Below, piece after piece: positions 24,905 to 33,369 of a stretch of 64,000 nucleotides of DNA (position 1 is its first letter; each line of letters begins with the position of its first letter). Source of the DNA: Defluviimonas aquaemixtae (lineage in GTDB: Bacteria; Pseudomonadota; Alphaproteobacteria; Rhodobacterales; Rhodobacteraceae). The stretch is from assembly GCF_900302475.1 (NCBI RefSeq), contig NZ_OMOQ01000001.1, forward strand, positions 248,001 to 312,000, in the 5' to 3' direction. The translations under genes were made by a program, and so were the position numbers. A model generated the notes under the pieces. That model was not told where the DNA came from. It worked only from the letters and a program-made list of their open reading frames with translations, and made no database searches.

Positions 24905-25108
24905 GGTCCGGGAGAATCCGGCGGGTCACAACCTCGCCGGTGCCGAAGGAGCAACCGCCCCGGTAAACTCTCAGGCGCAAGGACCGGCTTGGCAGTGGAA
25001 CTCTGGAGAGACCCCGAACTAGATCCGGGGCGCCGAAGGGATAGCGATCTCAGGCGGAAGGACAGAGGGGGCATCGGTTTGAGTGGTCTTGACCGCTCGG
25101 TGCGATGC
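24905..25108 (+). promoter_or_regulatory. Tandem glycine riboswitch controlling gcvTHP
   Basis: Two glycine-aptamer copies. Aptamer I runs from GGTCC (24905) to GGACC (24985): the P1 stem closes, GGGAGA pairs with CTCTC, and CCGAAGGAGCAA plus CTCAGGCGCAAGGAC are the conserved cores. Aptamer II runs from CTCTG (25001) to CAGAG (25067), with GGAGAG, CGCCGAAGGGATAGC and CTCAGGCGGAAGGACAGAG. A 15-base linker joins them. Directly after comes a strong hairpin, GCATCG (25071) pairing CGATGC (25103-25108) with an inner GAG-GGTC/GACC-CTC stem, likely the expression platform. It has no U-tract, so translational control is more likely than transcription termination. Confidence 0.93.
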
Positions 25109-25144
25109 CGGACAGCATGAACCGGCGTAATGATGGAGGACGGC

Positions 25145-26272
25145 ATGGCCGACCTGAAACGTACGGTTCTATACGATCTTCACGTCGAGCTGGGTGGCAA
25201 GATGGTGCCCTTCGCGGGATACGAGATGCCTGTGCAGTACCCAATGGGCGTAATGAAGGAGCATCTCTTCACGCGCAAACATGCCGGGCTATTCGACGTA
25301 AGCCATATGGGGCAAATTCTTCTGACTGCGCGGTCCGGACGTGTCGAGGACGCAGCGCTGGCACTCGAAAAGTTGGTGCCTGTCGATGTCCTGGGCCTTC
25401 ACGAAGGCCGCCAGCGCTACGCACTTTTCACGAACGAGCGGGGCGGCATTCTCGACGACCTGATGGTCGCCAATCGCGGAGATCACCTTTTGCTTGTCGT
25501 CAACGCCGCCCGCAAGGAGGCGGATCTCGTGCACCTTAAGGCGCAACTCGGCGATGAATGCGATATCGGCATGGTCGAAGACAGGGCGCTGGTCGCGCTG
25601 CAGGGGCCGGATGCCGAGAAAGCGCTCGCGCGGCTCGTGCCGGACGTGGTCGAGATGCGCTTCATGGACGCAGGTATCCGCCATTGGGATACTGCGGAGT
25701 TGTGGATTTCGCGGTCTGGCTACACCGGCGAGGATGGTTTCGAGATTTCGGTTCCCAACAGGTTCGCCGAAACTTTCGTCCGCACGCTCGTAGACATGAA
25801 CGAAGTCGCGCCAGTCGGGCTTGGCGCGCGCGACTCGCTGCGGCTTGAAGCCGGGATGTGCCTTTATGGCCATGACATCGACGAGACGACCTCGCCGGTG
25901 GAAGGCAACCTTGCCTGGGCGATCCAGAAGGCGCGGCGCGCAGGCGGCGCGCGGGAGGGCGGTTTTCCCGGCGCGGCGCGCATCCTGAAAGAAATGGCCG
26001 ATGGGCCGTCGCGCCGCCGCGTGGGGCTGCGCCCGGAGGGCCGCGCGCCGATGCGGGAGGGCACCGAAGTCTTTGCCGGCGCGGAGGGCGGCGAGCCCAT
26101 CGGCACGATCACATCGGGCGGCTACGGGCCAACGATCGAGGCACCGATGGCGATGGCCTATCTGCCGTCCGACATGACCGAAGACCGGACGGTCTACGGC
26201 GAAGTGCGCGGCAAGCGCCTGCCCGCAGTCATCGCGGCAATGCCTTTCCAGCTCAATCGTTACAAGCGCTAA
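25145..26272 (+). CDS. gcvT: Aminomethyltransferase (glycine cleavage system T protein)
   Basis: The T protein takes the aminomethyl group from lipoyl-GcvH and passes the one-carbon unit to tetrahydrofolate, releasing ammonia. The 375-residue product shows KMVPFAGYEMPVQYPMGVMKEH and LFDVSHMGQI, LLVVNAARKEAD, GYTGEDGFEISVP, GLGARDSLRLEAGMCLYGHD (conserved Arg in the substrate site) and a C-terminal VGLRPEG and YGEVRGKRLPAVI domain. The start MADLKRT is favoured by GGAGG eight bases ahead; an in-frame ATG five codons upstream would put the Shine-Dalgarno inside the gene. It heads gcvTHP (18 bases to gcvH) and lies directly behind the glycine riboswitch. Confidence 0.95.
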   Translation: MADLKRTVLYDLHVELGGKMVPFAGYEMPVQYPMGVMKEHLFTRKHAGLFDVSHMGQILLTARSGRVEDAALALEKLVPVDVLGLHEGRQRYALFTNERGGILDDLMVANRGDHLLLVVNAARKEADLVHLKAQLGDECDIGMVEDRALVALQGPDAEKALARLVPDVVEMRFMDAGIRHWDTAELWISRSGYTGEDGFEISVPNRFAETFVRTLVDMNEVAPVGLGARDSLRLEAGMCLYGHDIDETTSPVEGNLAWAIQKARRAGGAREGGFPGAARILKEMADGPSRRRVGLRPEGRAPMREGTEVFAGAEGGEPIGTITSGGYGPTIEAPMAMAYLPSDMTEDRTVYGEVRGKRLPAVIAAMPFQLNRYKR

Positions 26273-26290
26273 CCAACAGGGAAGAGACCG

Positions 26291-26650
26291 ATGAAATACA
26301 CTGAAGACCATGAATGGCTCCGCGTCGAAGGCGATCACGTCGTGGTGGGGATCACCGAGCACGCCTCCGAGCAGCTTGGCGACGTTGTCTTCGTCGAACT
26401 GCCCGATGCCGGCAGGGGCGTTTCCAAGGGTGAGGAAATTGTGGTGATCGAGAGCGTCAAGGCCGCCTCGGACATCCTTGCGCCGCTGGACGGCGAGATC
26501 GTCGAGGTGAATCAGGACATCGTCGACAATCCCGGAATGGTCAACGAGGATCCGACCGGCAAGGCGTGGTTCTTCAAGATGAAGTTGGCCGATATGTCCG
26601 CGCTCGACGGGCTGATGGACGAGGCGGCCTACAAGGAAATGATCGGATAA
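26291..26650 (+). CDS. gcvH: Glycine cleavage system H protein
   Basis: The lipoyl carrier of the glycine cleavage complex, 119 residues. It begins [21 protein letters not shown], contains [11 protein letters not shown], and carries the lipoylated Lys57 in [10 protein letters not shown], followed by [22 protein letters not shown] and WFFKMKLAD. It lies 18 bases after gcvT and 11 bases before gcvP, with a GGGAAGAG Shine-Dalgarno. Confidence 0.97.
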   Translation: MKYTEDHEWLRVEGDHVVVGITEHASEQLGDVVFVELPDAGRGVSKGEEIVVIESVKAASDILAPLDGEIVEVNQDIVDNPGMVNEDPTGKAWFFKMKLADMSALDGLMDEAAYKEMIG

Positions 26651-26661
26651 GGACGCGAAAG

Positions 26662-29511
26662 ATGCCCTTCACCCCCACTGGTTACCTGCCCTACGACTTC
26701 GCCAACCGCCGCCACATCGGCCCGTCTCCGGTAGAGATGGAGGAGATGTTCAAGGTGCTGGGGGTGAAGGACCTCGACGAGTTGATCGACCAGACCGTGC
26801 CTAAATCACTGAGGCAGGACAAGCCGCTGGACTTCGGCAAGGCCAAGTCAGAGCGCGAGCTTCTGTGGTTCATGCGCCAGGTCGCCAAGCAGAACAAGGT
26901 CTTCACTTCGATGATCGGGCAGGGCTTCTACGGCACGGTCTGCCCGCCCGCGATACAGCGCAATATCCTTGAGAATCCGGCGTGGTACACCGCCTACACG
27001 CCTTATCAGCCGGAAATCAGTCAAGGCCGACTAGAAGCGCTCTTGAACTACCAGACAATGGTTTGCGACCTCACGGGGCTCGAGATCGCCAACGCGTCGC
27101 TACTCGACGAGGCGACGGCGGCCGCCGAGGCCATGACCATGGCGCAGCGCGTGGCCAAGTCGAAAGCCAAAGCCTTCTTCATCGACGAAAACTGCCATCC
27201 GCAGAATATCGAGGTGATGAAGACACGCGCCGCTCCTCTGGGGATCGAGATCATCATCGGCGATCCGGATAAGCTCGAGGCCGACAATGTCTTCGGCGCG
27301 ATCTTCCAGTATCCCGGCACCTACGGCCATCTGATCGATTTCACGCCGCATATCGCGAAGCTGCACGAAGCCGATGCCGTTGGCATCATGATTGCTGACA
27401 TCATGGCTCTGACCTTGTTGAAGGAGCCGGGCGCGATGGGGGCCGATATCGCGGTCGGCTCCACCCAGCGTTTCGGGGTGCCGATGGGCTTTGGCGGGCC
27501 GTCGGCCGCCTACATGGCCTGCAAGGACGCGCATAAGCGCAACATGCCGGGCCGGATCGTCGGCGTGTCGATCGACGCACAGGGCGGGCAGGCGTATCGC
27601 CTGAGCCTGCAGACCCGCGAACAGCATATCCGCCGCGAAAAGGCGACGTCGAACGTCTGCACTGCGCAGGCGCTTCTGGCCAACATGGCCTCATTCTATG
27701 CTGTGTATCACGGGCCGGAGGGGCTGCGCGCCATCGGCCAGCGCATCCACCGCAAAACCGTGCGGGTCGCGCGGGGGCTGGAGGCCGCAGGCTACAAGGT
27801 CGAGCCCGAGAATTTCTTCGACACCATCACCGTCGATGTCGGCCCGATGCAGGGTGCGATCCTGAAGGCGGCGCAGGACGAACGCATCAACCTGCGCAAG
27901 ATCGGCAAGACCAGGGTCGGCATCTCGATTGACGAGACCACCCGGCGGCTGACCATCGAACGGCTCTGGCGCGCTTTCGGGATCGACCAGAAGGATGACG
28001 ATCTCAAGCACCATTTCAATGTCCCCGATGCGCTGGTGCGTAGCTCAGACTATCTCACCCACTCAATCTTCCACCTGAACCGGGCTGAGACCGAGATGAT
28101 GCGCTACATGCGCCGTCTCGCCGACCGCGACCTCGCTTTGGACCGCGCCATGATCCCGTTGGGCTCGTGCACGATGAAGCTGAACGCCGCAGCCGAGATG
28201 ATGCCGATCACCTGGCCCGAATTCGCCAACCTCCATCCCTTCGCGCCGGCCGACCAGACCGAAGGCTATGCCGAGATGTTCAAGGATCTGAGCGAAAAGC
28301 TCTGCACCATCACCGGCTATGATGCGATGAGCCTGCAGCCGAATTCCGGCGCGCAGGGCGAATATGCCGGCCTTCTGACCATTCAGGCCTATCACCGGGC
28401 CATGGGGCAGGGAGAGCGCGACGTCTGCCTCATCCCGGTCTCGGCGCATGGCACCAACCCGGCCTCGGCGCAGATGGTGGGGCTGAAAGTCGTCGTTGTG
28501 AAATCGGCGGAGAACGGCGATATCGACCTCGACGATTTTCGCGCCAAGGCGGAAGCTGCGGGCGACGCGCTCGCCGCCTGCATGATCACCTATCCCTCGA
28601 CCCACGGCGTCTTCGAGGAGACGGTGCGCGAGGTCTGCAAGATCACCCATGACCATGGCGGGCAGGTCTATATCGACGGCGCCAACATGAACGCGATGGT
28701 TGGCCTCGTGCGGCCGGGCGATCTCGGCGGCGACGTGAGCCACCTGAACCTGCACAAGACCTTCTGCATCCCGCATGGCGGAGGTGGGCCGGGCATGGGA
28801 CCGATCGGCGTGAAGGCGCATCTCGCGCCGCATCTGCCCGGCCATCCCGAGACCGGCGGAGAAGAGGGGCCGGTGTCGTCCGCGCCGTGGGGATCGGCGT
28901 CGATCCTACCGATCTCCTGGGCCTACATCCTGATGATGGGCGGGCCGGGACTGACGCAGGCGACGAAGGTCGCGATCCTCAACGCCAACTACATCGCGAA
29001 GCGCCTTGAAGGCGCCTACGGTATTCTGTTCAATGGCCGGAACGGGCGTGTGGCGCATGAATGCATCCTCGACACCCGACCCTTCGCCGAGAGCGCGGGC
29101 ATAACTGTCGACGACATCGCCAAGCGGCTGATCGACAACGGCTTCCACGCGCCCACGATGAGCTGGCCTGTGGCCGGAACGCTAATGGTGGAGCCAACCG
29201 AATCGGAGACCAAGGCTGAGCTCGACCGCTTTGTCACCGCGATGCTGTCGATCCGCGAAGAGATTGCGGCAATCGAGCGGGGCGAGATAGATCCAGAGAA
29301 CAACCCGCTGAAACACTCGCCCCATACGGTCAACGCATTGATCGGGGAGTGGGACCGACCCTATACGCGCGAGGAGGGCTGCTTCCCACCAGGCGCGTTC
29401 CGGGTGGATAAGTACTGGCCACCGGTCGGCCGGGTGGACAATGTCTATGGCGACAGACATCTCGTCTGCATCTGCCCACCGGTCGAGAGTTACGCCGACG
29501 CGGCGGAATGA
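26662..29511 (+). CDS. gcvP: Glycine dehydrogenase (decarboxylating), single-chain P protein
   Basis: The PLP-dependent P protein decarboxylates glycine and loads the aminomethyl group onto lipoyl-GcvH. The 949-residue size marks the fused homodimeric form (not the split GcvPA/GcvPB). N-terminal [15 protein letters not shown] and [20 protein letters not shown], central [23 protein letters not shown] Lys699 in [19 protein letters not shown] and C-terminal [23 protein letters not shown] are all intact. The open frame extends upstream through gcvH, but the start [13 protein letters not shown] follows the gcvH stop by 11 bases. It ends the riboswitch-controlled operon. Confidence 0.96.
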   Translation: MPFTPTGYLPYDFANRRHIGPSPVEMEEMFKVLGVKDLDELIDQTVPKSLRQDKPLDFGKAKSERELLWFMRQVAKQNKVFTSMIGQGFYGTVCPPAIQRNILENPAWYTAYTPYQPEISQGRLEALLNYQTMVCDLTGLEIANASLLDEATAAAEAMTMAQRVAKSKAKAFFIDENCHPQNIEVMKTRAAPLGIEIIIGDPDKLEADNVFGAIFQYPGTYGHLIDFTPHIAKLHEADAVGIMIADIMALTLLKEPGAMGADIAVGSTQRFGVPMGFGGPSAAYMACKDAHKRNMPGRIVGVSIDAQGGQAYRLSLQTREQHIRREKATSNVCTAQALLANMASFYAVYHGPEGLRAIGQRIHRKTVRVARGLEAAGYKVEPENFFDTITVDVGPMQGAILKAAQDERINLRKIGKTRVGISIDETTRRLTIERLWRAFGIDQKDDDLKHHFNVPDALVRSSDYLTHSIFHLNRAETEMMRYMRRLADRDLALDRAMIPLGSCTMKLNAAAEMMPITWPEFANLHPFAPADQTEGYAEMFKDLSEKLCTITGYDAMSLQPNSGAQGEYAGLLTIQAYHRAMGQGERDVCLIPVSAHGTNPASAQMVGLKVVVVKSAENGDIDLDDFRAKAEAAGDALAACMITYPSTHGVFEETVREVCKITHDHGGQVYIDGANMNAMVGLVRPGDLGGDVSHLNLHKTFCIPHGGGGPGMGPIGVKAHLAPHLPGHPETGGEEGPVSSAPWGSASILPISWAYILMMGGPGLTQATKVAILNANYIAKRLEGAYGILFNGRNGRVAHECILDTRPFAESAGITVDDIAKRLIDNGFHAPTMSWPVAGTLMVEPTESETKAELDRFVTAMLSIREEIAAIERGEIDPENNPLKHSPHTVNALIGEWDRPYTREEGCFPPGAFRVDKYWPPVGRVDNVYGDRHLVCICPPVESYADAAE

Positions 29512-29514
29512 GTC

Positions 29515-29532
29515 GCGCGGAGGTGTCCGCGC
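29515..29532 (+). terminator. GC-rich hairpin after gcvP
   Basis: GCGCGGA pairs perfectly with TCCGCGC around a GGTG loop, three bases after the gcvP stop. There is no U-tract, so it is not a canonical intrinsic terminator; it could stabilise the 3' end or act with Rho. Confidence 0.35.
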
Positions 29533-29598
29533 ACCGTCCAGAACAGCAAGCGCCAGAGCGGCGCGCGGGCGGCTCGGAAGAGCGGTGAGGGAGTCAAC

Positions 29599-30375
29599 AT
29601 GACGACGCTGCGGGAAATGCGTGCCATCATGAACTGGCACCTGGGCAGTGCGCGCTGGCTTTTTATCCATATTCCGAAAAACGCCGGCGTCTCGATCCGA
29701 AAGGCGCCCGAACTGTCGAGCCGCATCGTTTCCGCCGATCCATACTTCTACCGGAGCCGCGCGCAGGTGCGGGCGGTTCGCGACTTGATGCAGGCACGCG
29801 GCGAGCATCACGGGTTGCAGCACGCCCGCTGGCGCGATCTTCACCCCAAGGTGACCGAAAGGCTTGCCTGTGTGGCCATCGTCAGGAACCCCTGGGCGCG
29901 CACCGTGTCACGCTGGCAGTTCGCGCGGCTTGTGGCCGAGCAGGGCAAGATGGACCCAGCTGATGCGCCCGAACGGTTCGAGGACTTCCTCGAACAGCGG
30001 CATGACTATGGGCAGGAGCCCTATTTCTGGCACCGCGCGATCAGGGGTTGGTATCTGCAGGCGGACTATGTAACGAATGAACGGGGGGCCGTCCGCGCCG
30101 ACATCTTGCGCTTTGAACATCTGCGCGACGACGCGACCCGCTATTTCGCCTTGAAGGCCCCGCCACGCCAACGCAACAGAACTGCTCGGACAACGTTGGA
30201 ATATCGCACGGTATACAATGCGCGCACGATTCAGATCGTTGCGGACTGGTATCAGCGCGATATCGAACTGTTCGGCTTCGACTACGACACGCCCGCTCGG
30301 CAGAATACGGTCTTCGGCGACGAGTCAACCGAGCGTCCGGGTGCGGTTCCGATGCGGCGCCGCGCACGCTCTTGA
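29599..30375 (+). CDS. Sulfotransferase family 2-like protein
   Basis: A 258-residue cytosolic protein with the PAPS-binding P-loop-like motif [13 protein letters not shown] at residues 20-32 (5'-phosphosulfate loop) and the 3'-phosphate-binding segment [17 protein letters not shown] near residue 95, the two hallmarks of family-2/carbohydrate sulfotransferases. The acceptor is unknown; a surface polysaccharide or lipid is a reasonable guess because the window holds a polysaccharide locus, but that lies 19 kb away. Start MTTLREM; the neighbouring gcvP (upstream) and tRNA-Ala (downstream) are unrelated, and it has 87 bases of leader. Confidence 0.8.
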   Translation: MTTLREMRAIMNWHLGSARWLFIHIPKNAGVSIRKAPELSSRIVSADPYFYRSRAQVRAVRDLMQARGEHHGLQHARWRDLHPKVTERLACVAIVRNPWARTVSRWQFARLVAEQGKMDPADAPERFEDFLEQRHDYGQEPYFWHRAIRGWYLQADYVTNERGAVRADILRFEHLRDDATRYFALKAPPRQRNRTARTTLEYRTVYNARTIQIVADWYQRDIELFGFDYDTPARQNTVFGDESTERPGAVPMRRRARS

Positions 30376-30400
30376 CATTGTCCGGGCCGTAGTCCACATG
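30372..30400 (+). promoter_or_regulatory. Candidate sigma-70 promoter of tRNA-Ala
   Basis: A perfect TTGACA minus-35 is followed after 17 bases by CACATG, a weak minus-10, ending 12 bases before the mature tRNA. It overlaps the end of the sulfotransferase gene by a few bases. Confidence 0.45.
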
Positions 30401-30412
30401 AGCGCCCGGAGC

Positions 30413-30488
<76 letters not shown>

Positions 30489-30747
30489 TGATATCCGCCC
30501 AATTAGCTGAAAATAGCGTGAAACTTGGCCGTCCAATCTCGGGGCCAACATTTTTTCAACAGCTGGCTTTGGCGTCGCGGTCTTCGCGGGAAGGCAGTTC
30601 ATCCCACTAAGTCATTTGACTTGAATGTTTCTTTCAGGGGCTGGGTAACGTCCTCCACGCATTCCCCCCCAATGGATTTAAAAGGGTCATGGTCTCCTCC
30701 TCGTTGGTTAGTCTTTGTTATCGGGTGCCGGAAAGCCGGCATTGCGG
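30489..30747. other. Gene-free spacer after tRNA-Ala
   Basis: 259 bases between tRNA-Ala and the convergent HAD-phosphatase gene. It is lower in GC than its surroundings, contains short T and C runs, and no open frame here has a recognisable product or good ribosome binding site. I see no terminator with a clear stem and U-tract. Confidence 0.4.
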
Positions 30748-31440
30748 TCAGCGTGCTCCCGTCGCCGTGGGAGGGGCATGGGCCAGATCCGCGAAGCGCT
30801 CGGCCCGGAGATGGCAGAACTTGAAGGCCGGGCCAGTGCATCCGGGACCAACGGCGACGGTCAGCAGCCCGGCGGCATTGGCGGCGCGGGCGCCAGGCAG
30901 CGAATCCTCGACGGCGAATGCGTCGGGCGCAGTCAGGCCGAGCGCGCCGAGGGTGGTCGTGTAGGGCAGGGGGTCGGGCTTGCCTACGGGCAGTTCTGCG
31001 CCGGAGACCGACAGCTCCACAACATGCCGGAGGTCGAGCATCTCGATCGCCCCCTCGATATGCCGGCGCGGCGAGGAGGAGCATACGGCGATCCTTAGCC
31101 CCGCCTCCGCCAGCCCTATCAACCAGTCCCGCGCGTCGGGTATGGGTTCGCGCAGGCGGTCGAGCCACAGATCCGCTTCCGCCCCGATCTGGTCGCCGAT
31201 GGCGCGGCGCATCTCGGGTGTGAGCGGCATGCCGAAGAGTTCGTCGAGGAAGTCCTTGAGCCCCCGTCCGACATAGGCGTCGAGAAGCGCGCGCGAGGGC
31301 TTCTTGCCGTAGCGCGCGGTCACCTCGATCTTGGCCTTTTCCCAGACATGTTCGCTGTGGACGAGCGTGCCGTCGAGATCGAAGATCGCCGCACGGAAGC
31401 AGTGCGGGTCGAAGATCGTCTCTCGCGGTCGCCCAATCAT
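30748..31440 (-). CDS. HAD-superfamily phosphatase (subfamily IA)
   Basis: A 230-residue haloacid-dehalogenase-type phosphatase. Motif I is IFDLDGTLVHSE (nucleophile Asp21, acid/base Asp23), motif II is CSSSPRRHI, the Lys of motif III is in VGKPDPLPY and motif IV is VEDSLPGARAANAAG. The helical cap after residue 30 makes it subfamily IA, like phosphoglycolate or beta-phosphoglucomutase-type enzymes. The substrate cannot be assigned. It is divergent from an inositol-monophosphatase gene with 44 bases between starts. Confidence 0.87.
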   Translation of the reverse strand: MIGRPRETIFDPHCFRAAIFDLDGTLVHSEHVWEKAKIEVTARYGKKPSRALLDAYVGRGLKDFLDELFGMPLTPEMRRAIGDQIGAEADLWLDRLREPIPDARDWLIGLAEAGLRIAVCSSSPRRHIEGAIEMLDLRHVVELSVSGAELPVGKPDPLPYTTTLGALGLTAPDAFAVEDSLPGARAANAAGLLTVAVGPGCTGPAFKFCHLRAERFADLAHAPPTATGAR

Positions 31441-31484
31441 GCTGTTAGCGTCGCCGCGAAACGGATCGACGCGCTGGGGGTGGA

Positions 31485-32285
31485 ATGAACGCCGGGGACA
31501 TTGACAGACGATACGCCGAAGCGCGGCGCATTGCGCAAGGGGCCGGGGGCCTTGCGCTCGAATATTTCCGCCGCTTCGACGGGCTGAATGTCGAGGTGAA
31601 GAGTCATCAGGACTTTGTCTCGGAGGCCGACAGGAATGTCGAGGCCTTCGTCCGCGAGGCTCTGGTCGCGGCCTTTCCCGATGACGCTATCGTCGGCGAG
31701 GAGGACGCTCCGAAGGCGGGGACGAGCGGCTTCACTTGGGTGATCGACCCGATTGACGGGACGACGAATTTCATCCATGGCATTCCCGGCTGGACGGTAG
31801 TGCTGGCGGGCGTCGCGGGGACGCGGACCGAAGTCGGAGTGATCCACGACCCAAATCACGACGAGATGTTCCATTGCCGGCGCGGGCAGGGAGCCTTCTG
31901 CAACGACCGCCAGATCGGCGTCCTGAAGGGCCGCGACATCCATACCGGATCTGTCGGCGTTGGATTTTCCGGCCGCACGCGCGCGAGCGGCATCAAACGG
32001 CTTGTGCCTGAAATCATTGACGCGGGCGGCGTGTTCTACCGCAACGCTTCCGGTGCGCTGTCGCTGGCCTATGTCGCGAGCGGCAAACTCCTTGGCTATG
32101 TCGAGGAACACATGAACGCATGGGACTGTCTCGCCGGGCAGCTTCTGGTTGCCGAGGCGGGCGGTGTGGTCGAGGATCAGAACGCGGCCACGATGGTGGC
32201 ACAGGGTGGTCGCGTAATCGTCGGGGCGCCGGAGGTTTTTGACGGCCTTCTCGCGATCGCGGAGCGGGCGTTCGGCTCCGGCTAG
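31485..32285 (+). CDS. Inositol monophosphatase family protein
   Basis: A 266-residue Mg2+-dependent phosphatase. The metal-binding residues are all present: EE in VGEEDAP (Glu72/73), DPIDGTTNF (Asp88, Asp91) and WDCLAGQLLVAEAGG (third Asp). Members hydrolyse inositol-1-phosphate, sugar phosphates or PAP. Given the sulfotransferase 1.1 kb away, a PAP phosphatase role is possible but not shown. It converges on the ferric-type ABC transporter ATPase (16-base gap). Confidence 0.9.
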   Translation: MNAGDIDRRYAEARRIAQGAGGLALEYFRRFDGLNVEVKSHQDFVSEADRNVEAFVREALVAAFPDDAIVGEEDAPKAGTSGFTWVIDPIDGTTNFIHGIPGWTVVLAGVAGTRTEVGVIHDPNHDEMFHCRRGQGAFCNDRQIGVLKGRDIHTGSVGVGFSGRTRASGIKRLVPEIIDAGGVFYRNASGALSLAYVASGKLLGYVEEHMNAWDCLAGQLLVAEAGGVVEDQNAATMVAQGGRVIVGAPEVFDGLLAIAERAFGSG

Positions 32286-32301
32286 CGGGAGGCGGCAGGC
32301 C

Positions 32302-33369
32302 TCAGGCATCTGGCACCAGGACGGGACCTGAGGCGGCGAGGCCGATATTGACCGCATCTCCCATGCGGTAGGGATCATCGACATTGTCGCTGACTGCGAA
32401 GACACGACCGAAATCGCCGGCGAAGGTGTATTCCATCCGCGCACCGACGTAGGTGACCTTCTCGACCGTCGCAGGCAGGCCTTTGCCCTCGACGACACGG
32501 ACACGAGACGGGCGGATAGCGAGCGTCGCCTTGCCGGGTTTCAGACCGCGCGAGGGCAGGCTGTGGCGGGCGCTGCCAACTGCGATCTCGGCCATGTCGC
32601 CGTCGGTTGCGGTGATCTCGCAGCCAATGAGGTTTGCCTCGCCGATGAAGTCGGCGACGAATGTGTCGGCCGGCGCGTCGTAGAGCGCGCGCGGCGTGCC
32701 GATCTGGGCGATGGTCGCGTTCTTCATCACGACAATCTCGTCGGAAACTGCGAGCGCCTCCTCCTGGTCGTGCGTCACGTAGACAACGGTCAGGCCAAGC
32801 TTCTGCTGGATCTCGCGGATCTCCTCGCGCACCTGGCGGCGCAGCTTCGCATCAAGATTCGACAAGGGCTCGTCGAATAGAAGCACCTGAGGCTCCAGCA
32901 CCAGCGCGCGGGCAACGGCGACGCGCTGCTGCTGGCCGCCCGAAAGCTCGGAGGGCAGGCGGGCACCGTATCGGTCGAGACCGACAAGCGAGAGGCCGGC
33001 ATTGGCGCGCTCCAAGGTCTCGGATTTCGAGTAGCCCGAAAACCTGAGGCCGTAGCTTACATTCTCGATCACCGTCATGTGCGGAAAGAGCGCGTAGGAC
33101 TGGAAGACCATGGATACGTCGCGATCGGTCGCGGGAAGCTTCGTCACATCCTTGTCACCGATGAGGATGCGGCCCTTCGTTGCCATCTCGAGCCCCGCGA
33201 TCATGCGAAGCGTGGTCGTCTTGCCACAGCCAGAGGGGCCGAGCAGCGTCACGAGCTTGCCAGGCGCGATGTTCAGGTTGACCCGGTCCACTGCGAGCAC
33301 GTCGCGGCCATAGACCTTCGTGACACTATCGAATGCTACCGAGGCCGCCTTGGAACCTAATCCGGCCAT
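32302..33369 (-). CDS. ABC importer ATP-binding protein, ferric/polyamine type
   Basis: A 355-residue ATPase with Walker A GPSGCGKT at residues 44-51, Q-loop VFQSYALFPHM, signature LSGGQQQR, Walker B LLFDEPLSNLDAKLR and an H-loop VYVTHDQEEA. A C-terminal TOBE-like domain (about 280-355) is typical of the FbpC/PotA group. Its start overlaps the last base of the permease stop. Third gene of the SBP-permease-ATPase operon; ferric or a related substrate inferred from the permease type. Confidence 0.92.
   Translation of the reverse strand: MAGLGSKAASVAFDSVTKVYGRDVLAVDRVNLNIAPGKLVTLLGPSGCGKTTTLRMIAGLEMATKGRILIGDKDVTKLPATDRDVSMVFQSYALFPHMTVIENVSYGLRFSGYSKSETLERANAGLSLVGLDRYGARLPSELSGGQQQRVAVARALVLEPQVLLFDEPLSNLDAKLRRQVREEIREIQQKLGLTVVYVTHDQEEALAVSDEIVVMKNATIAQIGTPRALYDAPADTFVADFIGEANLIGCEITATDGDMAEIAVGSARHSLPSRGLKPGKATLAIRPSRVRVVEGKGLPATVEKVTYVGARMEYTFAGDFGRVFAVSDNVDDPYRMGDAVNIGLAASGPVLVPDA

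Noticed and set aside
24895..24920. GGTCAGGTCCGG resembling the SRP RNA loop
   Set aside because: It is followed by GGGAGAATCC, not the AAGGAAGCAG of SRP RNA, and forms the 5' side of the glycine aptamer.
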